Shown here: piece by piece, positions 16,271 through 24,001 of the stretch
Numbering within the stretch: the first letter of the stretch is position 1
How the letters are laid out: the number at the start of each line of letters is the position of its first letter
NCBI GenBank assembly: GCA_963783955.1
Contig: CAWAPN010000005.1
Span: forward strand, 744,001 to 808,000
Direction: 5' to 3'
Source: Acidiferrum sp963783955
GTDB lineage: Bacteria > Acidobacteriota > Terriglobia > Acidiferrales > UBA7541
DNA: 64,000 bases
Made by a program: the position numbers and the translations under genes
The notes under the pieces: generated by a model
Seen by the model: only the letters and a program-made list of their open reading frames with translations
The model's database searches: none
Told to the model about the DNA's origin: nothing

Positions 16271-16309
16271 GAACACCATCATACTATCGTTTCAGCTGTT
16301 ACAGTACAC
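15212..16309 (-). mobile_element. IS630-family insertion sequence, complete
   Basis: A 1098-bp element with terminal inverted repeats GTGGACTGTAACAGCTGAA (left) and GTGTACTGTAACAGCTGAA (right, reverse strand), one mismatch in 19. It is flanked by TA at 15210-15211 and 16310-16311, the TA duplication of this family. Removing the element plus one TA restores the reading frame of the interrupted IS200 transposase, which fixes both ends to the base. One transposase gene fills it. Confidence 0.93.
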
Positions 16310-16454
16310 TAGGAATCGAGGGTCCTGACATCGAATGCAAGTATTGGAAAGACCTTCTCTGGTTGCCTCCGTATTTCGCTGCTAGTTCCGGTGGTGCGCC
16401 AATCCGCATTCTCAAGGAATACATGGAGCGGCAGAAAACGCCGCTCACTTAAAC

Positions 16455-16496
16455 GGTGCCTTATATCCGCCCTGCAGGGCGAGGTTTTGCGGCACC
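16455..16496 (+). terminator. stem-loop after the tnpA relic
   Basis: GGTGCC (16455-16460) pairs with GGCACC (16491-16496), enclosing the perfect palindrome CGCCCTGCAGGGCG (16468-16481). It begins 2 bases after the tnpA stop. It could be the subterminal recognition hairpin of the old IS200-type element or a terminator; there is no T-run directly after it. Confidence 0.45.
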
Positions 16497-16649
16497 ACGG
16501 ATAAGTTTGAAGAGTTGGTCGAAGCGGGATGAGCTGGCAGGTTCATCCCGTTTTTTTGCGCCGGAAATGTTCTAGCGCATCAACGACCCGCCCCCTTTCC
16601 TGCCTCAGGGCAAGCCGACGGTGGGCACTACACGAACCCGGTTATAAGA

Positions 16650-16688
16650 TTGACAGGCATGTGTTACCGTGGTACATAGATACCATGG
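16650..16688 (+). promoter_or_regulatory. sigma-70-like promoter overlapped by a dyad
   Basis: TTGACA (16650-16655), 17-base spacer, TACATA (16673-16678). Across the -10 lies an inverted repeat with arms CCGTGGTA (16667-16674) and TACCATGG (16681-16688), 7 of 8 bases matching, around CATAGA. It precedes the two-gene unit at 16706. A repressor site covering the -10 is the natural reading. Confidence 0.5.
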
Positions 16689-16705
16689 TTGGAAGGGGGG
16701 CATTT

Positions 16706-16954
16706 ATGATCGTTGTCGAACGGGTACAGACCGGGGTGCGGATGGAGAAGCGGCTCCTGAAGGTGTTGAAGGCGTTTGCGGAGTTGAAGGATTTGACGTT
16801 AGGGGATTTGCTCGAGGGCATTGTGTTGCATGCGTTTGAGGGGAAGACGCCGTTCGGGAAGCAGTCGTTGGCGCAGATTGGCGAGTTGAAGAAGATCTAT
16901 GGGATGACGTTGCGGGCAAGCGACAGCCACCAGTTGAAGGAGAAGGAGTCGTGA
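16706..16954 (+). CDS. small helical protein, possible ribbon-helix-helix regulator
   Basis: An 82-residue protein: a short strand-like start (MIVVERVQTGVRM) followed by amphipathic helices (EKRLLKVLKAFAELKDLTLGDLLEGIVLHAFEG) and a charged tail. The strand-helix-helix outline resembles Arc/MetJ-type regulators, but no diagnostic signature is present. ATG 16706 follows GGAAGGGGGG. The next gene overlaps it by 4 bases (GTGA). With a dyad over the -10 upstream, autoregulation is a reasonable guess. Confidence 0.6.
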   Translation: MIVVERVQTGVRMEKRLLKVLKAFAELKDLTLGDLLEGIVLHAFEGKTPFGKQSLAQIGELKKIYGMTLRASDSHQLKEKES

Positions 16955-17523
16955 GGGGCGTATGGCTATTCGTGGCCGGAGCTCTGTGCGGGCTAACTGT
17001 GATGGCGGCGCCGCGGATTGTGATGCATCTTCACGCCGCGTTTCCTGACGCGCATGGACGGTATTCTGGCGCGGAGCGAGTTCATACGGAAGAAAAGTTT
17101 GCGTTTACGGCTCGGGGACGAATGGAAGAGGTTGCTCCTCTGTTTGGTGCGGATAAAGAACGCGTTTGGTCGCCCGGATGGAATCCGCAATTCCTTCATC
17201 CGGCGGCAGCGGGGGACAAACAGGGGATGGTGTTTACCGTGGCGCACGACCGTTTGAAAGCGGCGTGGGTGAATACGGAATTTGATCTGAAGAATGGAAG
17301 GATTCAGTACGTATATATGATTCCGGATGCGCTAGTCACAGTGATTACCTTGCGGTTGCACCCGCAGGAGGATCATACGGAAGTGGAAGTCGAGTACGAT
17401 CGGACGGCGCTCAGCGCGGAGGCCGATGCCCATGTTCGGCATATGGCGGCGGGGGATCGCACGTCGGGGCCGGAGTGGGAAAAGTGGGTGAATGAGTACT
17501 TAACCAGAGCGGAGAGCCCTTAG
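16951..17523 (+). CDS. exported SRPBCC-like protein
   Basis: A 190-residue protein with an N-terminal hydrophobic segment (VWLFVAGALCGLTVMAAPRI) that suggests export or anchoring. Residues about 48-190 alternate strands and end in a long helix (SAEADAHVRHMAAGDRTSGPEWEKWVNEYL), the outline of a START/SRPBCC ligand-binding cavity. The motif FAFTARGRMEEVAPLFGADKERVWSPGW near residue 50 matches polyketide-cyclase-like relatives. GTG start overlaps the upstream gene. The ligand is not predictable. Confidence 0.68.
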   Translation: MRGVWLFVAGALCGLTVMAAPRIVMHLHAAFPDAHGRYSGAERVHTEEKFAFTARGRMEEVAPLFGADKERVWSPGWNPQFLHPAAAGDKQGMVFTVAHDRLKAAWVNTEFDLKNGRIQYVYMIPDALVTVITLRLHPQEDHTEVEVEYDRTALSAEADAHVRHMAAGDRTSGPEWEKWVNEYLTRAESP

Positions 17524-17691
17524 CGCCGAACCGCCAGCACGCGCTGCAACGGCCCGCCTCAGTCGATCGGCGCTGCAAAACTGCCTTACCTGGACTCCCT
17601 ACTAACACGAAGCGCTGCCAACATTTGACGGGGCGGGTGTGCGCGGGGGAGGAGATTAGGATATGGTGGGACAGGTAAATTTTGGGGGCCG

Positions 17692-19098
17692 GTGAGAAAG
17701 TCCATGGCGAAACTTACGTTTTTAGGTGCGGCGGGTTGTGTAACGGGATCGAAATATTTGGTAGAGGCGGCGGGGAAAAGGCTGTTGGTGGATTGTGGGT
17801 TGTTCCAGGGATTGGAGGATTTGAAGGAACGGAATTGGAAGCCCCTGCCGGTCGATCCGAAGACGATTGACTATCTGGTGCTGACACACGCGCACCTGGA
17901 CCATACCGGGTGGCTGCCGGTGCTGGTGCGGGACGGATACCATCAGACGATTTTCGCGAATCCAGCGACGATTGATTTAGTGGGGCTGTTGTTGAAGGAT
18001 TCCGGGCACCTGCAGGAAGAAGAGACCGCAGACGCGCAGAAGCACAAGTGGAGCAAGCACCCGCAGCCGCAGTCGCTTTATACATCCCAAGACATCGACC
18101 CGGTGCTGCGGCTTTTGAAGCCGATGTCGCGAAGCGGAAGTTTTAATCTGTCGCCGGAGTTTCACTTCGAATCTTATGACGCAGGACACATCCTTGGCTC
18201 CTCCAGTCTGGAACTGACCATCACGGAGAATGGGAAGAATAGCGTGGTGGTGTTTTCGGGCGACATTGGAAGATACGATCAGCCGATTTTAAACGATCCG
18301 AAGACGCCGAGCACAAAGCAGATCGACATGCTGCTGTGCGAATCAACGTACGGCGACCGGGAGCACGAAGCGGGCGATCCGTTAGAGGTGCTGGGCGATA
18401 TCGTGAACCGTGTGGTGAAGCGCGGCGGGTCCATTGTGATACCGGCGTTCGCAATCGGACGGACCCAGACCTTTATGTATTACCTTCGGGAGCTAGAGAA
18501 TCTGCAGCGGATACCGAAGGTGCCGGTGTATGTCGACAGCCCGATGGCCCTGAGCGCGACGGATCTTTACCTCAAGTACAAAGAAGACCATGATTTGCGG
18601 TTTGAACGGGACGAGCAAGGCGGCGGCGACCCACTGAACGTCCACGAATTCCATCTGGCGCGGAGCGTGGAGGAGTCAAAGCAGATCAATCATGTGAAGA
18701 CACCGTGCATCATTGTTTCGGCGAGTGGAATGGTGACCGGAGGCCGCGTGTTGCATCACCTGGCGAACCGCCTCGGTGATGCGCGGAATTGTGTAATCCT
18801 GGGAGGGTTCCAGGCTGAGGGTACGCGGGGGCGGGCACTGCAGGAAGGCGCGAAAACGCTGAACCTGTTCAGGAAGCCGGTCCCGGTACTGGCGGAGATT
18901 GTCGAAATGGGACAGCTTTCGGCGCATGCCGGTAGGAGCGAACTGTTGCGTTGGCTCACGGGACTGCAGGCTCCCCCTAAGCAGGTGTACCTGACGCACG
19001 GGGAGCCCGTGGCAGCACAGTCCTTGCAGCAGGCGATTGTGGAAAAGTTCAAGTGGAAGGCCTCGGTGGCGAGGTATCTAGATAGTGCTGAGATCTAA
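17692..19098 (+). CDS. beta-CASP metallo-beta-lactamase-fold nuclease (CPSF73/YSH1-like)
   Basis: A 468-residue MBL-fold protein. Motif 1 is at the N-terminus (GAAGCVTGSKYLVE), motif 2 THAHLDHTG at residues 65-73, then motif 3 DAGHILGSSSLEL and motif 4 FSGDIG. The beta-CASP motifs A-C follow (LLCESTYGDREH, PAFAIGRTQTFMYYLREL, IIVSASGMVTGGRVLHHL) with the final histidine in LSAHAGRSELLRWL. Members cut or trim RNA from within or 5'-3'. It lacks the RNase J C-terminal domain. GTG 17692 has GGGGG just upstream; ATG 17704 is an alternative. It is transcribed alone. Confidence 0.88.
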   Translation: MRKSMAKLTFLGAAGCVTGSKYLVEAAGKRLLVDCGLFQGLEDLKERNWKPLPVDPKTIDYLVLTHAHLDHTGWLPVLVRDGYHQTIFANPATIDLVGLLLKDSGHLQEEETADAQKHKWSKHPQPQSLYTSQDIDPVLRLLKPMSRSGSFNLSPEFHFESYDAGHILGSSSLELTITENGKNSVVVFSGDIGRYDQPILNDPKTPSTKQIDMLLCESTYGDREHEAGDPLEVLGDIVNRVVKRGGSIVIPAFAIGRTQTFMYYLRELENLQRIPKVPVYVDSPMALSATDLYLKYKEDHDLRFERDEQGGGDPLNVHEFHLARSVEESKQINHVKTPCIIVSASGMVTGGRVLHHLANRLGDARNCVILGGFQAEGTRGRALQEGAKTLNLFRKPVPVLAEIVEMGQLSAHAGRSELLRWLTGLQAPPKQVYLTHGEPVAAQSLQQAIVEKFKWKASVARYLDSAEI

Positions 19099-19200
19099 TG
19101 AGATACCAAAAATGGGATAGGGAGCTGACAGGGCGTTTACACGGAGTTGACCATATTGGCCTAATAAACGCATTTAAATGAAAATTTTTTTGACCCGGCG

Positions 19201-19229
19201 GGAAACATTTCCCAAGGTGCTCTCGTCTA
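19201..19229 (+). promoter_or_regulatory. ECF-sigma-like promoter
   Basis: GGAAAC (19201-19206) and CGTCTA (19224-19229) are separated by 17 bases, which is the classic -35/-10 pair of RpoE-type ECF sigma factors. GGGAAA-CA-TTTCCC (19200-19213) also forms a palindrome over the -35. Expected start of transcription is near 19236. Confidence 0.6.
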
Positions 19230-19248
19230 TACAGGCAAGACCACTCGC

Positions 19249-19310
19249 GGGGTAGGAAACTGACCACCACAGGGCAACCGACCAACAGTTTCCTACCCCT
19301 TTTCCTTTTC
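19249..19310 (+). terminator. 14-bp stem hairpin with T-rich tail (terminator, attenuator or sRNA)
   Basis: GGGGTAGGAAACTG (19249-19262) pairs perfectly with CAGTTTCCTACCCC (19286-19299) around a 23-base loop, followed by TTTTCCTTTTC. It starts about 13 bases after the expected start of the ECF promoter, so the promoter plus hairpin could define a small RNA of about 70 bases, or an attenuator for what follows. Confidence 0.5.
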
Positions 19311-19377
19311 TGCAGATAAACCCACAAGACAAGACGGAAGGCTTGGTATCAGGACTCCGCGGCAAGGAGGCGCTCCG

Positions 19378-19623
19378 ATGCTGCCAGAAACATTGGCGTG
19401 GGGCCCACGCATCCCCGATCCGACTGCCATTGTGCGGAGGAACTTTACTTCCGCTCGCGCGGAGGCGTCTCGGGCAACAACAGAAGGTGTGAGGTGGTGT
19501 TTGTTTACTACCGGGACAGTCGGGAGTGACGGAGCAACGGCCGGTCTCAAAACCCCTACCGGTGCAGGTTGGCCAGACGGGATTCGGCGGCCGATAGCGT
19601 TTCTTCTTTCTTGCAGAAGGTGA
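19378..19623 (+). CDS. possible small protein after the ECF promoter
   Basis: An 81-codon frame starting at an ATG with AAGGAGG seven bases upstream. The product is rich in Thr, Ala and Arg and has no recognisable domain; its last 68 bases overlap the 3' end of the convergent aminotransferase gene. The strong ribosome site and upstream promoter favour it; the unlikely composition argues against it. Confidence 0.28.
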   Translation: MLPETLAWGPRIPDPTAIVRRNFTSARAEASRATTEGVRWCLFTTGTVGSDGATAGLKTPTGAGWPDGIRRPIAFLLSCRR

Positions 19624-20773
19624 AGCGGACTTGGGAAGCGCCGTCCTGGGGATCGTTGTAGAAGCTCGAGCCGGGGACGCAGGCTACGCCGATGTGTTCG
19701 ACCAGGTATTTGGCGAAGGAGACGTCGCGCGAGGCGGCGGGATATTTGGATTCGTCGAAATGGAAGCGGGAGATGTCGGTCATGATGTAGTAGGCGCCGC
19801 GGGGCTTGTAGACGGTGAAGCCGGATTTTTCAAGGATGGCCAGCAGACGCGCGCGCTTTTTGACATAGCTGGCAGCGAGATTTTCGTAATAGGTTTGCGG
19901 AAGCTTTAGCGCCAGGGCTCCGGCTTGTTGGAGTGGGGCGGCGGCACCCACGGTCAGGAAATCATGGACTTTGCGGATGGACTGCGTGGCGTCCTCTGGG
20001 GCGATGGCCCAGCCTACGCGCCAGCCGGTGACACTGTAGGTTTTGGACATGCCGTTGATGACGATGGTGCGGTCGCGCATGCCGTCGATACGCGCCATGG
20101 TGATGTGCTCGGCGCCGTCGTAGAGGATGTGCTCGTAGATTTCGTCGGTGATGCAGTAGGAGTTCCAGCGGACGCAGAGGTCGCGGATGAATTCGAACTC
20201 GGAGCGAGTGAAGACTTTTCCGGTGGGATTGTTGGGAGTATTGAGGATGATGGCTTTGGTGTGAGCGCCGAAGGCGGCGGCCAGTTCCCTTTCGTCGAAG
20301 GTCCAATCGGGCGGGCGGAGCTTGACGAATCGCGGCGTAGCACCGGAGAGGATCGCGTCCGGGCCGTAGTTTTCGTAGTACGGTTCGAAGACCACGATTT
20401 CATCACCGGGATTGATGATGGCCATCATGGAAGACATCATGGCTTCGGTCGAACCGCAGCAGATGGTGAGTTCGCGTTCTGGATCGACGGTTACATCCTG
20501 GGTACGGGCGAATTTTTCGACGATGGCGTCGCGGAGCGGCTTGGCGCCCCAGGTGATGGCGTATTGGTTGATGTCGTCGGCGATAGCCTGGCGCGCGGCT
20601 TCCTTCACTTCCATGGGAGCGGCGAAATCGGGAAAACCTTGCGAGAGATTGACGGCGTTGTGTTTCATCGCCAAGCGCGTCATTTCGCGGATGACCGATT
20701 CGGTGAATTGTTCGGCTTTGGCGGACAGCATGCGGCGGGCGATCTGGGTCATGTTGGTGTCGGGTGTCGACAT
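19556..20773 (-). CDS. class I/II pyridoxal-phosphate aminotransferase
   Basis: A 405-residue fold-type I aminotransferase. NLSQGFPDF near 42, CCGSTEAMM near 105, EPYYENY near 130, NTPNNPTGKVF near 178 and D210 (CITDEIYEH) bind cofactor and substrate; the Schiff-base lysine is K244 in GMSKTYSVTGWRVGW; the carboxylate-binding arginine is in VRFTFCKKEE. The best family match by motif is the kynurenine/glutamine/methionine aminotransferase group (YbdL/KAT-like). Cytoplasmic. It stands alone between the convergent small ORF and the aldolase gene on the same strand. Confidence 0.9.
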   Translation of the reverse strand: MSTPDTNMTQIARRMLSAKAEQFTESVIREMTRLAMKHNAVNLSQGFPDFAAPMEVKEAARQAIADDINQYAITWGAKPLRDAIVEKFARTQDVTVDPERELTICCGSTEAMMSSMMAIINPGDEIVVFEPYYENYGPDAILSGATPRFVKLRPPDWTFDERELAAAFGAHTKAIILNTPNNPTGKVFTRSEFEFIRDLCVRWNSYCITDEIYEHILYDGAEHITMARIDGMRDRTIVINGMSKTYSVTGWRVGWAIAPEDATQSIRKVHDFLTVGAAAPLQQAGALALKLPQTYYENLAASYVKKRARLLAILEKSGFTVYKPRGAYYIMTDISRFHFDESKYPAASRDVSFAKYLVEHIGVACVPGSSFYNDPQDGASQVRFTFCKKEETLSAAESRLANLHR

Positions 20774-20847
20774 GCGGAATATTGTAGCAAAGTACAGAAT
20801 TCGCCCATGAAGGCAGACCCGGCAGGACTAACGGATTTGGACCGGTT

Positions 20848-21741
20848 TCAGCTTAAAGAATGGGCTTCTTTTGTGCTGGCGCCTGAGAACGTCTGCAAGC
20901 GAGACTTTACGACCTGGCTGACGATTTGATAGGCGCCGGGCAGCAGGTGATAGGGAGTTACTTCGTCCGGCTTTTTCGCAAGCTCCTGCTCCAGGCCACG
21001 CCGCCAGGCCACTCGTAGTTCGGTATTGATGTGGACCAGGTTGAGCCCGGCGTGTATGCCTTCGACGAACTCCGCGGTGTCCGTCCCCGATCCTCCGTGC
21101 AGCGTCAGAAAGATGCCCGTCGCAGACTTGATTTCCACAATTCTGGGGATGTTGAGGTGCTTGTTTTCTTTCCCGGTCACCATGGATCGCAACATGCCGT
21201 GCATGGTGCCCAAAGCCGGAGCGAGGAGGTCGACCGATGTGGCATCGACAAACTGTTTTGCTTCCTGAGGGGTGGTCAAAGGGCTGAGATCCTTCGGCAC
21301 CGAGGAATGAATCGTCGAGGACGCGCCGATGAAGCCGATTTCTCCTTCGACAAGAATGCCGGGATTGATGGACTTGGCCGCTTCGACGGCTTCTTTGGTG
21401 CGTTTGACGTTTTCGTCGAACGACTGGTTGGACGCGTCGAAGACGATGAGATCGAAGCCGGCCTTGGCGGCCTCAACGGCCTTTTCCAGAGAATGAGTGT
21501 GATCGGCGTTCAAGAAGATCGGGAATTCGTATTCGTCGCGGATGCTTTTGACGAGGGCAGCCGCCTGTCTTACGCCCACAAAAGCGCGTTCGCCCTCCGA
21601 GACGCCAACCACGACGGGCAACTTCAACTCCCGCGCAACGTCCGCGACGGCTTTGAGGACCACGAGTTCGGAGAAGTTGAAGTGGCCGAGCGCGACGTGC
21701 CGGTTGGCGGCATCCTGAAGAGCTTCCCGCAAGGTTTGCAT
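20848..21741 (-). CDS. class II (zinc) ketose-bisphosphate aldolase
   Basis: A 297-residue barrel enzyme of the FbaA/GatY/KbaY group. Zinc and substrate residues are visible: NADHTHS (D and H near 79-81), EGEIGFIG with the zinc-linked Glu, APALGTMHG (His), TLHGGSGT (His plus phosphate-binding GGSG) and VHINTELR. The sequence diverges from typical fructose-bisphosphate aldolases near the zinc motif, so another ketose phosphate (tagatose or a sulfo- or deoxy-sugar) is possible. Confidence 0.85.
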   Translation of the reverse strand: MQTLREALQDAANRHVALGHFNFSELVVLKAVADVARELKLPVVVGVSEGERAFVGVRQAAALVKSIRDEYEFPIFLNADHTHSLEKAVEAAKAGFDLIVFDASNQSFDENVKRTKEAVEAAKSINPGILVEGEIGFIGASSTIHSSVPKDLSPLTTPQEAKQFVDATSVDLLAPALGTMHGMLRSMVTGKENKHLNIPRIVEIKSATGIFLTLHGGSGTDTAEFVEGIHAGLNLVHINTELRVAWRRGLEQELAKKPDEVTPYHLLPGAYQIVSQVVKSRLQTFSGASTKEAHSLS

Positions 21742-21979
21742 CGGCGTTTCCCCTTTTTATAGAAATGGGTCTGTATGGAACTTTGATAGCACAGACCGGG
21801 TGTTCGGTGCAGATTAATTCGCTTTTTCTCCGACTTTGCCCTCTTTCGCCGTGGGAATACCATAAAAGGAGGCCCGGTTGCACGCAGTCGGGAACCTTTT
21901 TTCGTTTTAGGGGTAAAAACCTATAGGGGCACACCTAGCGCGAAAGGGACCCACATCCGATGCGCGACGAGGGTTGTTT

Positions 21980-23938
21980 ATGGGTCGCAGACGTTGCATG
22001 ATCCAAAGCAGGAACTGCAAGAGGCTTGCCCGCTTCCCTTCTCTTCTGCTTTTTTTTCTCTGTGCCAGCTCCGGATTACAAAGTCAAACTGCGCCAGCTC
22101 CGGCAAAGCCCACGGCGACCGACGTTGTGATGTTGTCGCTCGAAGCCTTGAATCCTCGCGCGGAGCTTCGGCGCCAGGTGTCGGGAGAACTGACAGGCGG
22201 CGCCGATGCGGAGCCGAATTCCGAGAAGCGTCTCCTCAAGATTCAGATGAATATTGTCCGTGAGACGGCAAAATTCGGGCCGGTCTTGCTGCTAGCTCCC
22301 GATGAAGCCACGAAGAGCGCCGTGCTTCAACGATGTCAGGAATTTCAGATATGCGAGGTGCTCAAGAGCGATCGCGTCCGCATGAAGGTGGTGCCTCACG
22401 ACGGCGTGTGGATCCGGGATTTCGGGCCGCAAATTGAGGCCAGCGACGATGCGGCCTCCGTCGTGCACTGGCGGTACTTCGATATTCGAACGGAGCAGGC
22501 CAAGCAAGAGAAGTTCGAAGAATTGGAAACCGCCCGGCTGAAGTTGCTCGAGACACGGCAACGGGAAGATCAGCCGGATGCGTTGGCTCGGGAGTCGACG
22601 CCCGAGGCACGCAAGGACGTGGCTTCCACGATTGACGACAAGCTTTATCTCCTTCGGCAGTATTCGGAGATTTTGAAAGAAGCGTCTCCCCAACGCATCA
22701 ATGACGAGAATTCCGCATTCGATATTGCGGACGCGGTCCTGGCGAATCCCGATTTTAGCTACAAGAACTCGGAACTTGCGCTCGATGGGGGAAATCTTCT
22801 CAAGTTGGAAGATGGACGATGCCTAACCACGAGGGTGCTGCTCTTCCGCAATAAGCATCAAAACATCAATGTGGACCAGGAACTCGAGAAGACTGGCGGG
22901 TGCAAGGAGGTAACCTACCTCGATCCTTTGCCAGGTCCAGTGATCGAGCATATCGATCTGTTCGTGCTTCCCGTCGGCGGCAAACGGATCCTGCTCGCTT
23001 CGTATGATCTCTCAAGACCATTCGCCGCAGAATATTGGAGTAGGTTGAGCAACGCGGAACGGGACTTGGCGACGGATGCCGAGCTGGCGATGGAATTGGA
23101 CGCTGAACGTCTGAGGCGGCTGGGGTACGAGGTAGTGCCGGTGGCTTCGCCGTTTCCAATCGTCCCCGCAAACGGCCATACGTATTATCCCAGTATGTTG
23201 AATGCGCTGGTCCGCGACCGCACGGATGGGCACAGAGAGATTCTTGTTCCGTCTTACAGGGACTACGAGATGGACCTACAATCCGCTGGATTGAAACAGA
23301 TTGCAGACGCTTTTGGTCCCACGACCGAAATTGTGAGTATCGAAGCCACGGAGGCGGCGAAGGGACAAGGCGCGATCCATTGCTTGACGTTGGCCGCGCC
23401 GCTGCCACTGTCGATCTTTGGCGATTCCGCCGACGCAGCGAGGCGAAGCGAAACCCTGGCGCGAAAAGAGCAACTTGACCGGACCGTTGCCGCAGAAATC
23501 GCAACCCAGATTCCGGCGACCGGACTGCGAGGATCATGGGTGATTCTTGAAGAGAATGAACGACCGGATGAAAGTCCGCTGGAGCTTTATCCGCAAAGAA
23601 TCTTCTTCGGCGAGAATGAATTTCAGAAGGGTGTGTTCGACCAATTGGAATCCAAGGGGAAGTACACAATCGACAAGAAAGATACCGCTTCCTGGACTTT
23701 GCATTTCCTGTTTCCGGATCAAAATGCCACACCCGCGGTGGTGCAATGGATCTCCAACGACGAAGTGAAACTGATTTTCGCAGACGGAGACACCACGTTG
23801 GTTCTAAAGCGAATCGATTCCCGCCAGGTATCGCCATTCAAACAAGAGAAGCAAGGAGCCGACGGCAGGAAAAACTCCGGACCGAGCAGGCACACGACCG
23901 GTCAAGCGCCCGACGGCTTAGAGCGGGTTCAGCCGTAA
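21980..23938 (+). CDS. exported agmatine-deiminase / peptidylarginine-deiminase family protein
   Basis: About 652 residues with a signal peptide (LARFPSLLLFFLCASSGLQSQ). The guanidino-modifying fold shows DGVWIRDFGPQ, LDGGNLLKLEDGRCL, NGHTYYPSMLNALV and, near residue 468, GQGAIHCLTLAAPLP with the catalytic cysteine in the usual G-x-I-H-C context. Two insertions (an acidic helical segment around 180-230) and a C-terminal domain of about 150 residues are additions to the 340-residue agmatine deiminase core. Likely acts outside the cytoplasm on arginine or agmatine-type groups. ATG 21980 or 21998 fits the signal peptide better than the TTG at 21974. Confidence 0.78.
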   Translation: MGRRRCMIQSRNCKRLARFPSLLLFFLCASSGLQSQTAPAPAKPTATDVVMLSLEALNPRAELRRQVSGELTGGADAEPNSEKRLLKIQMNIVRETAKFGPVLLLAPDEATKSAVLQRCQEFQICEVLKSDRVRMKVVPHDGVWIRDFGPQIEASDDAASVVHWRYFDIRTEQAKQEKFEELETARLKLLETRQREDQPDALARESTPEARKDVASTIDDKLYLLRQYSEILKEASPQRINDENSAFDIADAVLANPDFSYKNSELALDGGNLLKLEDGRCLTTRVLLFRNKHQNINVDQELEKTGGCKEVTYLDPLPGPVIEHIDLFVLPVGGKRILLASYDLSRPFAAEYWSRLSNAERDLATDAELAMELDAERLRRLGYEVVPVASPFPIVPANGHTYYPSMLNALVRDRTDGHREILVPSYRDYEMDLQSAGLKQIADAFGPTTEIVSIEATEAAKGQGAIHCLTLAAPLPLSIFGDSADAARRSETLARKEQLDRTVAAEIATQIPATGLRGSWVILEENERPDESPLELYPQRIFFGENEFQKGVFDQLESKGKYTIDKKDTASWTLHFLFPDQNATPAVVQWISNDEVKLIFADGDTTLVLKRIDSRQVSPFKQEKQGADGRKNSGPSRHTTGQAPDGLERVQP

Positions 23939-24001
23939 GATTACATCTATTGGGCCGTTCCAAAAAAATCAAGAAACAAACAAAGTGATTCGGGCGCGAG
24001 G

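Larger units (their letters stand above)
15008..16452 (+). pseudogene. IS200/IS605-type TnpA relic, truncated and split by IS630
   Basis: The two parts 15008-15211 and 16312-16452 join in frame across the IS630 insertion. The first has TKYRKRIL and the HUH motif VDHVHLLVNYP; the second has CKYWKDLLWLPPYF, GGAPIRILKEYMERQ with the candidate catalytic tyrosine, and a TAA at 16450. The N-terminal first strand is missing: the coding sequence begins abruptly 14 bases after the katA stop, with no proper start. The gene was therefore probably already dead, or killed by the IS630 insertion. This was a Y1 single-strand transposase. Confidence 0.85.
19099..19377. other. intergenic region with ECF-type promoter and hairpin
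   Basis: A gene-free stretch of about 280 bases that nonetheless carries ordered signals, listed separately: an ECF-like promoter at 19201-19229, a 14-bp hairpin followed by T-rich sequence at 19249-19310, and a strong Shine-Dalgarno AAGGAGG at 19364-19370. Confidence 0.6.

Noticed and set aside
15296..16312. 338-codon open frame on the plus strand inside the IS630 element
   Set aside because: It is antisense to a transposase with complete DDE motifs and has no recognisable domain; high-GC codon bias opens the opposite strand.
19378..19623. Confident gene call for the 81-codon frame after the ECF promoter
   Set aside because: Kept only as a low-confidence feature: no domain, atypical composition, and overlap with the aminotransferase 3' end.
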